Shown here piece by piece: positions 48,434 through 56,886 of a stretch of DNA of 64,000 nt (the stretch's first letter is position 1; every line of letters begins with the position of its first letter). The notes beneath the pieces are model-generated. The model was not told the DNA's origin, did no database searches, and was given only the letters and a program-made list of their open reading frames with translations. Position numbers and translations under genes: made by a program. The DNA is from Psychromonas ingrahamii 37 (GTDB taxonomy: Bacteria; Pseudomonadota; Gammaproteobacteria; Enterobacterales; Psychromonadaceae). The stretch lies in the NCBI RefSeq assembly GCF_000015285.1, contig NC_008709.1:3410001-3474000 (forward strand). Direction: 5' to 3'.

Positions 48434-49393
48434 ATGGCAAAACAACAGCTTGACGCATTACGCAGTTATCTGAATAAAATGATCCTAGGACAAAGTGAAC
48501 TCGTTGATGGTTTACTCATTGCATTACTTGCTGATGGTCATATTCTTGTTGAAAGCCCGCCGGGACTCGCTAAGACACGCGCTATTAATGCTCTTTCCAA
48601 GGGTATTGAGGGCGATTTTCACCGTATTCAATTTACCCCGGATCTACTGCCTTCTGATCTCACTGGTACAGATATTTTTCGCCAGGAAACAGGCGAGTTT
48701 ATTTTTGAAAAAGGCCCTCTTTTTCATAACTTAATTCTTGCAGATGAAATAAACCGCGCGCCGGCAAAAGTACAGTCAGCATTGCTTGAGGCAATGGCTG
48801 AACGGCAGATTACGGTTGGTAAAACAACCTACCCGTTGCCGGAACTTTTTTTAGTGATGGCGACCCAAAATCCGCTTGAGCAGGAAGGTACCTATCCATT
48901 GCCTGAAGCGCAACTGGACCGCTTTATTATGCATCTGGAGCTTGATTACCCTAATGCTGAAACAGAAAAAGAAATTTTAAAGCTCAATCAGAAAGAGATC
49001 CTCAAAGAAAAAATTGCCGAGGTCACGCCACTTTTAAATGAGCAGATTTTCACTATTCGCCAGGAAATAATGACCGTCAAAATGGCACCTCATTTAGAGC
49101 AGTATCTGATTGATTTAATCATTGCAACACGCCAGCCGCAGAATTACGGGTCGCAATTAAAAGAGTGGATCAGTTATGGTGCCAGCCCGCGGGCGACATT
49201 GGCGTTAATGCGCACGGCAAAAGCCCGTGCATGGCTTGACGGCCGAGACTTTGTAATGCCCGATGATATTATTCAAAATCTTTATCCGGTTTTACGCCAC
49301 CGCCTTATTTTAAGCTACGAAGCGGAAGCGCAAGGTATTAATGCGAATAGTGTTATTCAAGAGATCATCAATCAGGTAGCCATTCCAGCCTAA
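48434..49393 (+). CDS. MoxR-family AAA+ ATPase
   Basis: This 319-aa protein has Walker A in ILVESPPGLAKT, Walker B LILADEINRAPAKVQSALLE, sensor 1 MATQNPLEQEGTYPLPEAQL and sensor 2 YGASPRATLALMRTAKA. MoxR ATPases act as chaperones for partner VWA-domain proteins. It heads a six-gene cluster in which every junction overlaps or abuts, so it is the ATPase of the Bat system. Confidence 0.93.
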   Translation: MAKQQLDALRSYLNKMILGQSELVDGLLIALLADGHILVESPPGLAKTRAINALSKGIEGDFHRIQFTPDLLPSDLTGTDIFRQETGEFIFEKGPLFHNLILADEINRAPAKVQSALLEAMAERQITVGKTTYPLPELFLVMATQNPLEQEGTYPLPEAQLDRFIMHLELDYPNAETEKEILKLNQKEILKEKIAEVTPLLNEQIFTIRQEIMTVKMAPHLEQYLIDLIIATRQPQNYGSQLKEWISYGASPRATLALMRTAKARAWLDGRDFVMPDDIIQNLYPVLRHRLILSYEAEAQGINANSVIQEIINQVAIPA

Positions 49394-50361
49394 TGACAAA
49401 TCTAAAAGCAAAAAATGCCCTGTTTAACGATAGCCCTTATCAAACCGGTATTGATGTCAGCCTAAGCGAATTATTGTGTTATAAAAAGCAGGCCAAAATA
49501 CAATTAAGGCCGGCAAACAGCGCTGCTTACAAACCGCTTTCCGGAAATTATCTGGCCAAAATCAAAGGCCGGGGCATGGAGTTTGCCGAAGTACGTCATT
49601 ATCAGGCGGGTGATGATATACGCAGCATTGATTGGTCTGTCACTGCGCGCACCGGTAAAGCACATACCAAGTTATTTCAGGAAGAAAAAGAACGTCCGGT
49701 TTTTATCCTGTTAGATCTTTCTGACAGTATGATTTTTGGCAGTCAGTTTGTGTTTAAGTCAGTGCAGGCCTGTCATCTTGCCGCCCTGCTCAGTTGGCAG
49801 GCAAAGCAGCGTAATGATCGCCTTGGCGGCATCGTCTTTAACCAGCAACAAGTGGCTGAACTAAAACCGACCGGAAGAAATACTGGTTTAATGGCATTTC
49901 TGCATCAAAGTGCACAACTCTGTGCGAGCCGCCCCTTTAAAGCGGAACTTCAATCTCAATCACAATCACAATCACAATCATTATTAGTGCAGCTTAAACG
50001 CCTTTCCTATTTAGTACAGACCGGCAGCCAAGTGCATTTAATCAGTGATTTTTCGCAGCTCGATGAGCAGTGCCAAAAATTAATTAGCCAGATCCGCAGG
50101 CATAATCAAATTAATGCCTGGCAGGTATCTGATCCGCTGGAGTTAGCCTTACCCAACAGTGTGCAGCAGGACAATCTTAAAATAAATAGTTTACAGGGCA
50201 GTGGGTTTTTCAAGCAAAAAAAATCGCTGCAGGATTACCAGAAGGCAGCCAGTCAACGCCAGCACAAGGTAGCTAAACTGTTTACAAAACAGGGCATTCC
50301 CCTTTATCAGATTTCAGCTGCACGCTCATTATTGGATCAGTTTCATGTCTCTGCAAAATAA
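49393..50361 (+). CDS. DUF58 protein of the MoxR/Bat operon
   Basis: This 322-aa protein has the DUF58 signature GMEFAEVRHYQAGDDIRSID followed by W, then LFQEEKERPVFILLDLSDSM with a VWA-like DLSDSM. A Ser-Gln run (SQSQSQSQS, about residue 190) comes from a CAATCA hexamer repeat at 49951-49980. It begins 1 bp inside the MoxR stop. DUF58 proteins are constant partners of MoxR. Confidence 0.88.
   Translation: MTNLKAKNALFNDSPYQTGIDVSLSELLCYKKQAKIQLRPANSAAYKPLSGNYLAKIKGRGMEFAEVRHYQAGDDIRSIDWSVTARTGKAHTKLFQEEKERPVFILLDLSDSMIFGSQFVFKSVQACHLAALLSWQAKQRNDRLGGIVFNQQQVAELKPTGRNTGLMAFLHQSAQLCASRPFKAELQSQSQSQSQSLLVQLKRLSYLVQTGSQVHLISDFSQLDEQCQKLISQIRRHNQINAWQVSDPLELALPNSVQQDNLKINSLQGSGFFKQKKSLQDYQKAASQRQHKVAKLFTKQGIPLYQISAARSLLDQFHVSAK
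49951..49980 (+). repeat. In-frame hexanucleotide repeat (CAATCA)n
   Basis: About five units of CAATCW/TCACAA lie inside the DUF58 gene and encode alternating Ser-Gln. Because the unit is 6 bp, changes in copy number keep the frame. Confidence 0.9.
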
Positions 50362-50851
50362 TCAAAATCCACTGGCACAACTCAATGACATACTGGCCCC
50401 CTCTTTGCCCTCGTTTTGGCCGCCTGCACTTATTTACTGGTTTTTATTAAGCGCGGTTATTATTTGCCTGCTGGGGTCGGTCTATTTATTCAAAAAGCAT
50501 AAAACACAAAAAGTTAAGCAAAAAAAAGCATTAAAGCAGTTAATCCATCTGCAACAATCTAACGCTGACTTCATTACGTTAAATCAATTACTTAAAGGGG
50601 TAGCGCTATTATATTTCCCGCGCGGGCAAGTCGCATCATTACATGGAGAGCAGTGGTTTGATTTTTTACAGTCTTATTCACAAACGCCCCTTTTTAATGA
50701 TAAACCGCATTTTATAAAACGGCTCTATGACAACCCTGCGCCAGCCTGTTCCAAAGGTGATTTTGAGCAGGCCAAAAAATGGATAACCGGTTTGCATAAA
50801 CAGATAAAAAAAACACGCGACATAACCGAAGAGAAACACAATAATGTTTGA
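50345..50851 (+). CDS. DUF4381 membrane protein of the MoxR/Bat operon
   Basis: This 168-aa protein has the N-terminal PLAQLNDILAPSLPSFWPPA motif, one membrane span (about 26-52) and a soluble basic domain ending GDFEQAKKWITGLHKQIKK. It overlaps the DUF58 gene by 17 bp and BatA by 8 bp. DUF4381 genes are typical of MoxR-VWA loci; the role is probably structural. Confidence 0.82.
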   Translation: MSLQNNQNPLAQLNDILAPSLPSFWPPALIYWFLLSAVIICLLGSVYLFKKHKTQKVKQKKALKQLIHLQQSNADFITLNQLLKGVALLYFPRGQVASLHGEQWFDFLQSYSQTPLFNDKPHFIKRLYDNPAPACSKGDFEQAKKWITGLHKQIKKTRDITEEKHNNV

Positions 50852-51827
50852 ATTTATTTATTTATGGATCTTTTTCCTTCTGCCGCTGCCGCTACTCGTC
50901 AGGTATTTATTAAAAGCAAAAAAGATAAACTATACCCAGGTTTGGATCCCACTGGCAGAAGGTTTGAGCGAACAACATTCATCCTCTCAAAGGGGAATTT
51001 TAAAATCGAGTATTCCCTGGCTCGCCTGGTTGTTATTACTAACGGCCTTAGCCAAACCCGTTTGGTTTGGCGATCCCATCCGCCTGCAGCAACAAAGTCG
51101 TGACATGATCATATCCCTTGATTTATCAGGCAGCATGCAGGAAGTGGATATGCCCCTAAACGGGCAAACAGTCGACAGATTAACCCTGCTCAAGGATTTA
51201 TTAAAAACCTTTATTAAGCAACGTCAGGGCGATCGTTTAGGGCTGATCCTGTTTGCCGATCATGCCTATCTGCAAACACCACTGACCTTTGATTTAAAAA
51301 CGATTCAACAAATGGTTGATGAAAGTGAAATAGGTTTGGCAGGCACCCGCACCGCGATTGGTGAGTCAATTGCCATGGCCATAAAGCGTTTTGTAGAAAA
51401 CAAAAATGAGCAGCGCGTTCTTATTCTAGTCAGTGATGGTGCAAATAATTCCGGCAGCATAGAGCCGATACAGGCGGCTAAACAAGCCGCTAAAAATAAT
51501 ATCACTATCTATACCATAGGAATGGGGGCAGAGCAGATGATTAAACGCGGACTGTTTGGCAATCAACGTATCAACCCTTCAGCTGATTTGGATGAAAAAA
51601 CATTAACTGAAATAGCTAATCTGACCGGCGGAAAATACTTTAGAGCACGTAACCAAACTGAATTACAAAATATCTATCAAACACTGAATAAATTAGAGCC
51701 GATTGACACTGATTCTCTTACGTTTCGCCCGGAAAAAAATCTCTTTTATTGGCCATTATCAACGGCACTGATACTGTTATCTGTTTTTGTTATTACGCTT
51801 AAATTAAGGGGATCGTATGCTGCCTGA
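50844..51827 (+). CDS. batA: VWA-domain membrane protein BatA
   Basis: This 327-aa protein has an N-terminal span (LWIFFLLPLPLLVRYLL), a second span near 55-72, a von Willebrand A domain with MIDAS DLSGSMQ (near residue 92) and a C-terminal span (FYWPLSTALILLSVFVI). It belongs to the Bacteroides aerotolerance (Bat) family; the VWA domain faces the periplasm and is the likely MoxR client. Confidence 0.88.
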   Translation: MFEFIYLWIFFLLPLPLLVRYLLKAKKINYTQVWIPLAEGLSEQHSSSQRGILKSSIPWLAWLLLLTALAKPVWFGDPIRLQQQSRDMIISLDLSGSMQEVDMPLNGQTVDRLTLLKDLLKTFIKQRQGDRLGLILFADHAYLQTPLTFDLKTIQQMVDESEIGLAGTRTAIGESIAMAIKRFVENKNEQRVLILVSDGANNSGSIEPIQAAKQAAKNNITIYTIGMGAEQMIKRGLFGNQRINPSADLDEKTLTEIANLTGGKYFRARNQTELQNIYQTLNKLEPIDTDSLTFRPEKNLFYWPLSTALILLSVFVITLKLRGSYAA

Positions 51828-53790
51828 CACCAGTTTAATACCTTTAGAATTTTTACGTCCATTTTGGTTGCTGGGTCTTGCTGCTGTTTTTTTATTGGCC
51901 TTATTTCGTTATCAAACCGGCAAAAAACAACAACATCAGAGTTTGATTGCCGCACACTTAAGCGAGCACTTAGTAAAGGTCCCTAAAAATACCTTTTCAG
52001 TCTTCTTAGCCTTTAACTTACTAGCGATTATTGCCTGCATTTCCCTGTCGGGGCCCTCTTGGCGGCAGCATGATTTACCGGTTTACGAAATGCACAAAGC
52101 ACAAGTCATTGCCCTGGATCTTTCCTATTCGATGTATGCCACAGATGCTAAACCAGACCGTTTAAGTCAGGCAAGATATAAAGTCATTGACTTGGTTAAA
52201 AGCTGGGAAGAAGGTGAAAAAGGCTTAATTGCCTATGCGGGAGATGCCTTTACTATTTCGCCTTTAACCACAGACGGGAATGCTATCATCAACCATATTC
52301 CCTCTCTTTCACCAACGATTATGCCGGTGACAGGTTCGCGAGCCGATTTGGCTTTAGAGCAAGCTATCACACTGCTCAAAAATGCCGGTTATCAGCAGGG
52401 GCATATTGTTTTTATCACCGATGGCATTGACCCAAACAGCGCAGCAATAATGATAAACAGATTAAAAGGCAGTCCCTGGATTGTTTCAATACTTGCCATG
52501 GGCAGTCAACAGGGAGCCCCCATTAAACTGCCTGAGGGTGGTTTATTAAAAGATCAGGCCGGACAAATAGTGATTCCTACCTTAAATATCCCCCCCTTGA
52601 TTGATATAACCCGTGCAAGCGGCGGCTTATATGTCAATGTGAGTAATAGAAACACTGATATAGAGCAATTATCCAAACAGTTTTCGGTTAACCAGGGTGT
52701 TAAAAAAGAATCGCAGCAGCAGGGAAAAAATAAACTGGCTGTCGATGATGGTTATTGGCTGGCTTTTTTATTAATGCCACTGTTTTTATTACTGTTTAGA
52801 AAAGGCCTTTTTTACACTCTGTTATTAGCCCTGACGCTGCCGGTTGCAACACCCGAAGTGCAAGCTTCAATATGGAAAAACAACCAACAAAATGCATTTC
52901 AGGCCTACCAAAATCAAGACTATGCACAAGCTCGTGAGTTATATGATAGCCCACTGGAAAAAGGCAGTGCTTTATATAAAAACAAACAATATCAGCAGGC
53001 ATTAACGAAATTTACCCAAGCGACTATTAATAGACCCGAAAGTGCTGCCGCCTTTTATAATCAGGGTAATGCTTATGCACAGTTGCACAATGCAGATAAA
53101 GCCATTGCCGCATATCAACAATCGCTCAAGTTAAACCCGACGTTAAAAGAGGCTCAGGAGAATATTGATTTATTAAAACAATTAAAAGAACAACAAAGTA
53201 AACAGGAGGACAGCGAGCAACAGAAAAACAGCGAACAGCAAAAAAATAACGAACAACAGAAAAATAGCGAGCAGCAAAAAAATAACGAACAACAGAAAAA
53301 TAGCGAGCAACAGAAAAACAGCGAGCAGCAAAAAAATAACGAACAGCAGAAAAATAACGAGCAGCAGAAAAATAACGAGCAGCAGAAAAATAACGAGCAG
53401 CAGAAAAATAACGAGCAGCAGAAAAATAACGAGCAGCAGAAAAATAACGAGCAGCAAAAAAATAACGAGCAACAGAAAAACAGCGAGCAGCAAAAAAATA
53501 ACGAGCAACAGAAAAACAGCGAGCAGCAAAAAAATAACGAGCAGCAGAAAAATAACGAGCAGCAAAAAAATAACGAGCAGCAGACAAACGACAAGCAGCA
53601 AATGACAGCAAAAGAAGTACAGAGTACAGAACAGCCCGAGGTGAATCAGGAGCTTGAGGCGCTGCCTAATTGGTTAAAAAATATGCCTGATGATCCCTCA
53701 ATATTATTACGTAATAAAATGCGTCTTGAATATCAAAAAAGAGCACAATCAAATTCAGTCCAGCAAGAAAACAATGGAGTTATCTGGTAA
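51817..53790 (+). CDS. batB: BatB/BatC fusion: VWA domain plus TPR with expanded NNEQQK repeat
   Basis: This 657-aa protein has N-terminal spans and a VWA domain with MIDAS DLSYSMYATD (near residue 105). A span follows near 318-350 and then TPR units (YKNKQYQQALTKFTQATINR and AFYNQGNAYAQLHNADKAIA, about 385-450), so the usual BatB and BatC are joined. From residue 466 comes a run of 21 six-residue NNEQQK/NSEQQK units, then a short acidic end (LPNWLKNMPDD). It overlaps BatA by 11 bp and shares one base with batD. Confidence 0.88.
   Translation: MLPDTSLIPLEFLRPFWLLGLAAVFLLALFRYQTGKKQQHQSLIAAHLSEHLVKVPKNTFSVFLAFNLLAIIACISLSGPSWRQHDLPVYEMHKAQVIALDLSYSMYATDAKPDRLSQARYKVIDLVKSWEEGEKGLIAYAGDAFTISPLTTDGNAIINHIPSLSPTIMPVTGSRADLALEQAITLLKNAGYQQGHIVFITDGIDPNSAAIMINRLKGSPWIVSILAMGSQQGAPIKLPEGGLLKDQAGQIVIPTLNIPPLIDITRASGGLYVNVSNRNTDIEQLSKQFSVNQGVKKESQQQGKNKLAVDDGYWLAFLLMPLFLLLFRKGLFYTLLLALTLPVATPEVQASIWKNNQQNAFQAYQNQDYAQARELYDSPLEKGSALYKNKQYQQALTKFTQATINRPESAAAFYNQGNAYAQLHNADKAIAAYQQSLKLNPTLKEAQENIDLLKQLKEQQSKQEDSEQQKNSEQQKNNEQQKNSEQQKNNEQQKNSEQQKNSEQQKNNEQQKNNEQQKNNEQQKNNEQQKNNEQQKNNEQQKNNEQQKNNEQQKNSEQQKNNEQQKNSEQQKNNEQQKNNEQQKNNEQQTNDKQQMTAKEVQSTEQPEVNQELEALPNWLKNMPDDPSILLRNKMRLEYQKRAQSNSVQQENNGVIW
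53212..53586 (+). repeat. 18-bp in-frame minisatellite (21 units) in batB/C
   Basis: The unit AACARCGARCARCARAAA encodes N(N/S)EQQK. 21 EQQ units run from 53212 to 53586. The third-position and Ser/Asn variants are scattered, and the middle units are nearly identical. The lack of stops in the unit leaves long open frames on the opposite strand, which are not genes. Confidence 0.95.
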
Positions 53791-55457
53791 TGCGCATTAA
53801 ATCATCAATTTTTATCGCCCTGTTTGTAGGATTTTTTTATAGTCAGCTGTTATCAGCCACGCCGCAAGTACTTACCTCAGTGAGTAATAATCAGGTTTCA
53901 TTAGGTGATATTTTTGTTTTAAACATCGAGATTGATGATAGTGATTCCGATTACCAACTAGATACAAGGTCACTTGAAAAAGAGTTCACTGTTTTTCGAC
54001 CTTCAAAAAGTCAGCGCAGCCAATATATTAACGGCAATTTCACCCAACAAACCCAGTGGCAAATCAGGCTACAAGCAAAAATCACTGGAAATCTGAGTAT
54101 TCCAGTATTAAAAATTGGCCCGCTAAAAACACGGGAAATCCAAATATCTGTTACTCCAGCCTCAAAGCAGGCGACTAAAATAGCCGATAACCAAGTTTTT
54201 ATGGAAAACAGTATTAACAAAGCCAGCCTTTATATAGGGCAACCGTTGATCTTCACCACGCGACTCTATATTTCGCAAGCGACTGAAAATATGAATCTTA
54301 TCGGCCCGGAACTAAAGGATGCGGAGATTGAGGTTTATGGCCAAGATCAAAATGGGGAGGCCGTTCGCAACGGTATTCGTTATAAGACGATTACACGACA
54401 GTTCCAAATAACCACCAGTAAAGCCGGTGATTTTATGATCAATTCTCCATTGTTAAGCGGAGATTTAAGAAAAGTAGTTAATCTCAGTAATCGGCAAAAC
54501 CAGGTCATTTCTGTCCCCATTAATGTTCGCGGTGACGGTCTCCAGCTACAAGTAAAAGATAAACCTACCGATTATCAGGGCGAATGGCTAGTCAGTGAAG
54601 ATGTACGTTTGCTTGACAACACCCCATTAACACAACCAGATTATCATCTGGGCGACCCCATCACTCGCACTATTACACTGCAAATTGCTTCCATTAATAA
54701 AGATAAATTACCAACTATCTCTTTCAATTATCCGAAGGGGTTACGCTTTTACCCGGATCAAGATGAAATAAAAGAGGGACAGTCAAATGGACTATTATAT
54801 TCACAAAGAACCATGCGCCACGCAATAATACCAGACCAAGCGGGAGAGTTAACCTTGCCGGAAATAAAAATCCCCTGGTGGAATAGTCTTACGGACAAAC
54901 AGGAATATGCGGTTTTGCCGGCACAAACCCTGACTATTCTAGGTGTCGATAAACAAGCGACCCGTTCCGAAAAAGCGCAGGAAAACATCAATAAACCTGC
55001 TGCTACAACCGTTAAAATTGATAATGGCCACTTAATCTACTGGCAGATAATAACAGCTCTGTTGCTATTAGGATTAATAACATTACTCCTTTACCACCTC
55101 TCTTATCGTCGCCGGCATGTACAACAGAAAGTGCACTCAATGCCAGTTGCTAATCAGGCATATTTAAATCTGCAGGATGCGCTGCAGCAAAATAATGCAC
55201 CACTGGTTTATCAAAAATTGCTCATTTTTTTACACGGAAAAAAGGTCAATCTGAAAAGTCTTTCACAATTAACCGAATTTATCCTTTTATCTAAAGAAGA
55301 TGAAAAAAAGTTTTTGAAGGAAATTAAAATATTAGAGCAAGCATGTAGCAGCGAACTAAAGCATTGGGATGCGACAAAGCTCAGCAGCTTAATAAAAAAA
55401 CATTTAAAGCAAACGACGGCGCTTCAAGGTAAGAGTATTATGGATTTAAATCCCTAA
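53790..55457 (+). CDS. batD: BatD-family membrane protein
   Basis: This 555-aa protein has a signal peptide (SSIFIALFVGFFYSQLLSA). A long beta-rich periplasmic region follows with the BatD opening (VLTSVSNNQVSLGDIFVLNI), then a membrane span near 415-435 (LIYWQIITALLLLGLITLLLY). A cytoplasmic tail of about 110 residues completes it. It is the last gene of the operon and starts within the stop codon overlap of batB/C. Confidence 0.88.
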   Translation: MRIKSSIFIALFVGFFYSQLLSATPQVLTSVSNNQVSLGDIFVLNIEIDDSDSDYQLDTRSLEKEFTVFRPSKSQRSQYINGNFTQQTQWQIRLQAKITGNLSIPVLKIGPLKTREIQISVTPASKQATKIADNQVFMENSINKASLYIGQPLIFTTRLYISQATENMNLIGPELKDAEIEVYGQDQNGEAVRNGIRYKTITRQFQITTSKAGDFMINSPLLSGDLRKVVNLSNRQNQVISVPINVRGDGLQLQVKDKPTDYQGEWLVSEDVRLLDNTPLTQPDYHLGDPITRTITLQIASINKDKLPTISFNYPKGLRFYPDQDEIKEGQSNGLLYSQRTMRHAIIPDQAGELTLPEIKIPWWNSLTDKQEYAVLPAQTLTILGVDKQATRSEKAQENINKPAATTVKIDNGHLIYWQIITALLLLGLITLLLYHLSYRRRHVQQKVHSMPVANQAYLNLQDALQQNNAPLVYQKLLIFLHGKKVNLKSLSQLTEFILLSKEDEKKFLKEIKILEQACSSELKHWDATKLSSLIKKHLKQTTALQGKSIMDLNP

Positions 55458-55822
55458 ATATTGCTTAGTGCAACCACTCAGATAAATTGATAAATATCAA
55501 TCTTATATCAGAAATCAAAATAATTTCAAAAAAAAATCAACACCAATGAATCCAGCATTGATAGGTTCTACAGGGTAATTACAAGGGAGACAAAAAATCT
55601 AAATAGCGTAAACAACCATTTTTTATGGCACGAATTAACAAAAACAATTGATTTATTGTATTTTTTGTGAGACAGCTCTTAGAATTACAAAAACCACGTG
55701 GCTTCTATTAGAAATCTCTCTTATTGTATTCATCGTATTAAGTAAAGCAGCCAGTTAGATTAGCTGATTTATATACCTATTTTTTTTGACATGTATTACA
55801 AAAACATACACAAGGATATTTT
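55458..55822. other. Upstream region of aap copy 1
   Basis: No gene is seen. The last about 30 bp resemble the corresponding stretch of copy 2 (ACAAGGA then ATTTTATGAAA), but further upstream the two are unrelated. A TGGCACG at 55626 lacks a -12 GC at the correct distance, so no sigma-54 promoter is called. No NtrC-like dyad or clear sigma-70 promoter was found. Confidence 0.5.
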
Positions 55823-56836
55823 ATGAAAATTACAAAAATAGCTTTATTACTGGGTGCCGCCGCACTTGTACCCAATCTTGCTTCTGCCTCGACCTTAGAA
55901 GAAGTCGTTAAAAAAGGCGATATAAGTTGTGGTATATCAACCGGTATTGCTGGTTTCTCGTCAACGGACTCAAAAGGTGTTTGGGAAGGGCTCGATGTTG
56001 ATTTTTGTAAATCAGTTGCTGCAGCCGTTTTTGGTGATGCATCAAAAGTAAAATATATTCCGTTAACAGCAAAAGAGCGTTTTACCGCATTACAAAGTGG
56101 TGAAATTGATGTTTTATCACGTGCGACCACCTGGACGGCAACGCGAGATACCTCGTTAGGTTTAAACTTTGCAGGCGTAAACTACTACGACGGACAGGGA
56201 TTCTTAGTCAACAAAAAAATAGGTGTTACTTCAGCAAAAGAACTCAGTGGCGCAACTTTTTGTATTCAGGCAGGCACCACTTCTGAGCTTAATTTAACCG
56301 ATTATTTCCAGGCAAATAACATGGAATATCGCGCGGTTACTTACGATACTTCAGGACAAACTATCAATGGTTTTAAAAGCGGTCGTTGTGATGTTATTAC
56401 ATCCGATGCATCACAATTATATGGTTTAAAACTTAAATTAGACGATCCAGATTCTGCGATTGTATTACCAGAGATTATTTCTAAAGAGCCGCTAGGTCCT
56501 GTGGTACGTCAAGGTGATGATGAATGGTTTAATATCGTTCGTTGGACTATGTTTGCGACATTAGAAGCGGAAGAGTTAGGTGTTTCTTCAGCGAATGTTG
56601 ATGCTATGCTCAAATCAGAAAATCCAAGTATTATGCGTTTATTAGGTAAATCAGGTACTGCCGGTGAAAACCTCGGTCTTAAAGGTGATTGGGTTTACCA
56701 AATTGTTAAGCAAGTAGGCAACTACGGCGAAATGTTTGATAAAAACGTCGGTAAAGACTCGCCTCTTAATATTGATCGCGGCCTTAATAAGTTATGGAAT
56801 CAAGGCGGCTTAATGTACTCAATGCCAATCCGCTAA
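55823..56836 (+). CDS. aapJ: General L-amino acid ABC transporter, periplasmic binding protein (copy 1)
   Basis: This 337-aa protein has a signal peptide (ITKIALLLGAAALVPNLASA). The AapJ family layout is visible: TLEEVVKKGDISCGISTG, GLDVDFCKSVAAAVFGD, RATTWTATRDTSLGLNFAGV, FCIQAGTTSELNLTDYF and QVGNYGEMFDKNVG. Cys residues in DISCG and SGRCDV, among others, probably form disulfides. It captures amino acids in the periplasm for AapQMP. It differs from copy 2 at only a few residues, all in the N-terminal half. Confidence 0.94.
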   Translation: MKITKIALLLGAAALVPNLASASTLEEVVKKGDISCGISTGIAGFSSTDSKGVWEGLDVDFCKSVAAAVFGDASKVKYIPLTAKERFTALQSGEIDVLSRATTWTATRDTSLGLNFAGVNYYDGQGFLVNKKIGVTSAKELSGATFCIQAGTTSELNLTDYFQANNMEYRAVTYDTSGQTINGFKSGRCDVITSDASQLYGLKLKLDDPDSAIVLPEIISKEPLGPVVRQGDDEWFNIVRWTMFATLEAEELGVSSANVDAMLKSENPSIMRLLGKSGTAGENLGLKGDWVYQIVKQVGNYGEMFDKNVGKDSPLNIDRGLNKLWNQGGLMYSMPIR

Positions 56837-56869
56837 ATACTATTTAGGGGGGCTTTATGCCCCCTTTTT
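56833..56869 (+). terminator. Tandem hairpins between aapJ and aapQ (attenuator), copy 1
   Basis: CTAAAT/ATTTAG (56833-56847) is followed by GGGGGC (56848-56853), a TTTAT loop, GCCCCC (56859-56864) and TTTTT. The second element is a complete rho-independent terminator. It would limit read-through into the membrane and ATPase genes, as in other binding-protein operons. Confidence 0.8.
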
Positions 56870-56886
56870 CAAAGGCTTGTCTTGTT

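Noticed and set aside
53212-53586. CRISPR-like periodic repeat
   Set aside because: The 18-bp units are directly tandem with no spacers and lie in frame in a coding sequence.
53126-53611. Long open frames on the minus strand (Phe-Cys-Cys-Ser-Leu type repeats)
   Set aside because: They are by-products of the stop-free 18-bp repeat of batB/C and have no start context or family.
55625-55641. Sigma-54 promoter before aap copy 1 (TGGCACG)
   Set aside because: The -12 position reads AACA; there is no GC at the required 10-bp spacing.
56857-56886. aapQ start at 56857
   Set aside because: The ATG lies in the loop of a rho-independent terminator; 56887 gives a protein of normal AapQ form.
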